The notes under the pieces are model-generated. The model ran no database searches and had not been told where the DNA came from. It worked only from the letters and a program-made list of their open reading frames with translations. From the NCBI GenBank assembly GCA_025361565.1, contig JANYKN010000018.1, forward strand, positions 124,001-188,000: a stretch of DNA of 64,000 bases, read 5' to 3'. This document shows positions 62,932 through 64,000 of the stretch, one piece after another; the first letter of the stretch is position 1, and each line of letters starts with the position of its first letter. The translations under genes and the position numbers were made by a program. Source of the stretch: Bacteroidota bacterium. Lineage in GTDB: Bacteria > Bacteroidota > Bacteroidia > Bacteroidales > NBLH01.

Positions 62932-64000
62932 ATGAATATAAAATTCACAATTATATTAATTGTAGTCTATTGCTTTGCAGAAGTATTACAGGCACAAGAA
63001 TTGAAAACCTATTGCAACCCAGTAAATATAGATTACGGCTACACTCCCATTCCTAATTTCGGCGAATGGGGAAAACACCGCGCAACTGCTGATCCAGTGA
63101 TAGTAAATTACAAAGGCGATTTCTACCTGTTTTCGACCAATCAATGGGGATATTGGTGGAGCAAAGATATGTTGAAATGGAATTTCATTTCCAAAAAGTT
63201 TTTGCGCCCATGGAATGAAGGTTATGACGAACTTTGTGCACCTGCCGTTGGTATTGTTGGCGATACAATGATCGTTTTCGGATCTACTTATACCAATAAT
63301 TTCACCATTTGGATGAGTACAAATCCAAAAGAAAACCAATGGAAACCACTTGTTGATTCCTTTGCTATCGGAGGTTGGGATCCAGCTTTTTTCACCGATA
63401 ACGATGGTAGATTTTACATGTACAATGGAAGTAGCAACCGATATCCGGTCTACGGCGTGGAATTAAACCGAAAAACCATGCAGCCGATGGGTAATCGTGG
63501 AGAAATGTATCTGCTGGAACCTTGGCGCTATGGCTGGCAACGCTTTGGCGAATACATGGATGATACTTTTCTTGATCCATTTATTGAAGGCTCGTGGATG
63601 ACAAAAAATAACGGTAAATATTATTTGCAATATGGCGCTCCAGGAACTGAATTCAGTGGATACGCTGACGGTGTTGTTGTTGGCACAAGCCCATTGGGCC
63701 CGTTTACTCCACAATCGATGCCACTTAGCTATAAAGCTGGCGGTTTTGCCCATGGTGCAGGCCACGGTTCCACTTTTCAGGATAACTGGAACAATTACTG
63801 GCATGTTTCCACAATTGCAATTTCAGTAAAAAACAATTTTGAGCGGAGGATTGGCATTTGGCCTACAGGATTCGACAAAGATGATGTAATGTACTGCAAT
63901 ACAGCATTTGGCGATTATCCAACCTATCTTCCAACAGGAAAAGAAGATCACCTTCAAAGCCAATTTACAGGCTGGATGTTATTGAACTATCAAAAACCGG
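62932..64000 (+). CDS. GH43-like five-bladed propeller glycosidase, 3' end outside window
   Basis: At least 356 codons, open to the window end. Signal peptide (~1-22, ILIVVYCFAEVLQAQ). The three acidic residues of GH43-like enzymes can be placed: base D54 in HRATADPVIVNYKGDFYLFST, pKa-modulator D150 in GGWDPAFFTDNDGRFYMYNG, and acid E219 in FIEGSWMTKNNGKYYLQYG. A segment with WHVSTIAISVKNNFERRIGIWPTGFD is typical of a subset of GH43-like proteins. GH43 enzymes usually remove arabinose or xylose, less often galactose. It follows the second GH144 gene by 24 bp in the same operon. Confidence 0.85.
   Translation, partial: MNIKFTIILIVVYCFAEVLQAQELKTYCNPVNIDYGYTPIPNFGEWGKHRATADPVIVNYKGDFYLFSTNQWGYWWSKDMLKWNFISKKFLRPWNEGYDELCAPAVGIVGDTMIVFGSTYTNNFTIWMSTNPKENQWKPLVDSFAIGGWDPAFFTDNDGRFYMYNGSSNRYPVYGVELNRKTMQPMGNRGEMYLLEPWRYGWQRFGEYMDDTFLDPFIEGSWMTKNNGKYYLQYGAPGTEFSGYADGVVVGTSPLGPFTPQSMPLSYKAGGFAHGAGHGSTFQDNWNNYWHVSTIAISVKNNFERRIGIWPTGFDKDDVMYCNTAFGDYPTYLPTGKEDHLQSQFTGWMLLNYQKP

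Overview
The window is a 64-kb piece of an AT-rich Bacteroidota chromosome. Evidence: a SusC/SusD pair, DUF2723, YfhO and DUF4494 proteins, a hybrid-type propeller regulator, a eukaryote-like GlyRS, and promoters of the Bacteroidota type (-7 box TAnnTTTG, best seen before the tRNA gene as TTTG-N19-TACTTTTG). The gene set would suit a free-living Bacteroidales/Marinilabiliales-like organism; that placement is inference.

Layout. 0-10 kb: 3' part of an alpha-glucan phosphorylase, a large DUF2723 membrane protein, four tandem paralogues of a small PepSY-like secreted protein, each behind the same upstream box, then a two-component system, and mrp with an NFU-type Fe-S protein. 10-21 kb: a probable class I isoprenoid enzyme, a small accessory island with two hairpin repeats resembling integron attC sites, YfhO and glyQS, a candidate small RNA, DUF4494, a CPBP protease and a cupin. 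21-35 kb: a PfkB sugar kinase, tRNA-Asn, and a complete C5 heme pathway on the minus strand, read in the order hemA-hemC-hemD-hemB-hemL-hemE-hemN-hemG-(cytochrome-b-like)-hemH, interrupted between hemE and hemN by a Y1 (IS200/REP-type) transposase inside a cluster of hairpins. 35-48 kb: two tandem methyl-accepting chemotaxis proteins, a QueD/PTPS enzyme, a small HTH regulator with a striking operator region, NlpC/P60, glutathione peroxidase, and an RND/MMPL exporter overlapping a polyprenyl synthetase.

48-64 kb is a polysaccharide utilisation locus: a membrane-bound propeller/Y_Y_Y/LuxR regulator, an inserted REP-associated transposase unit between 83-bp direct repeats, then susC-susD-LamG lipoprotein-GH144-GH144-GH43-like (cut by the window end). 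Two GH144-type (Pfam Glycoamylase) lipoproteins suggest beta-1,2-glucan or a related glucan as substrate; the GH43-like enzyme makes the set unusual. The LamG gene carries an apparent one-base deletion that removes its last ~34 residues.

The non-coding DNA is rich in mobile palindromic sequence: a 203-bp MITE with 13-bp inverted ends and a 9-bp target duplication, two Y1 transposase loci with palindromic flanks, and two other inverted-repeat elements.
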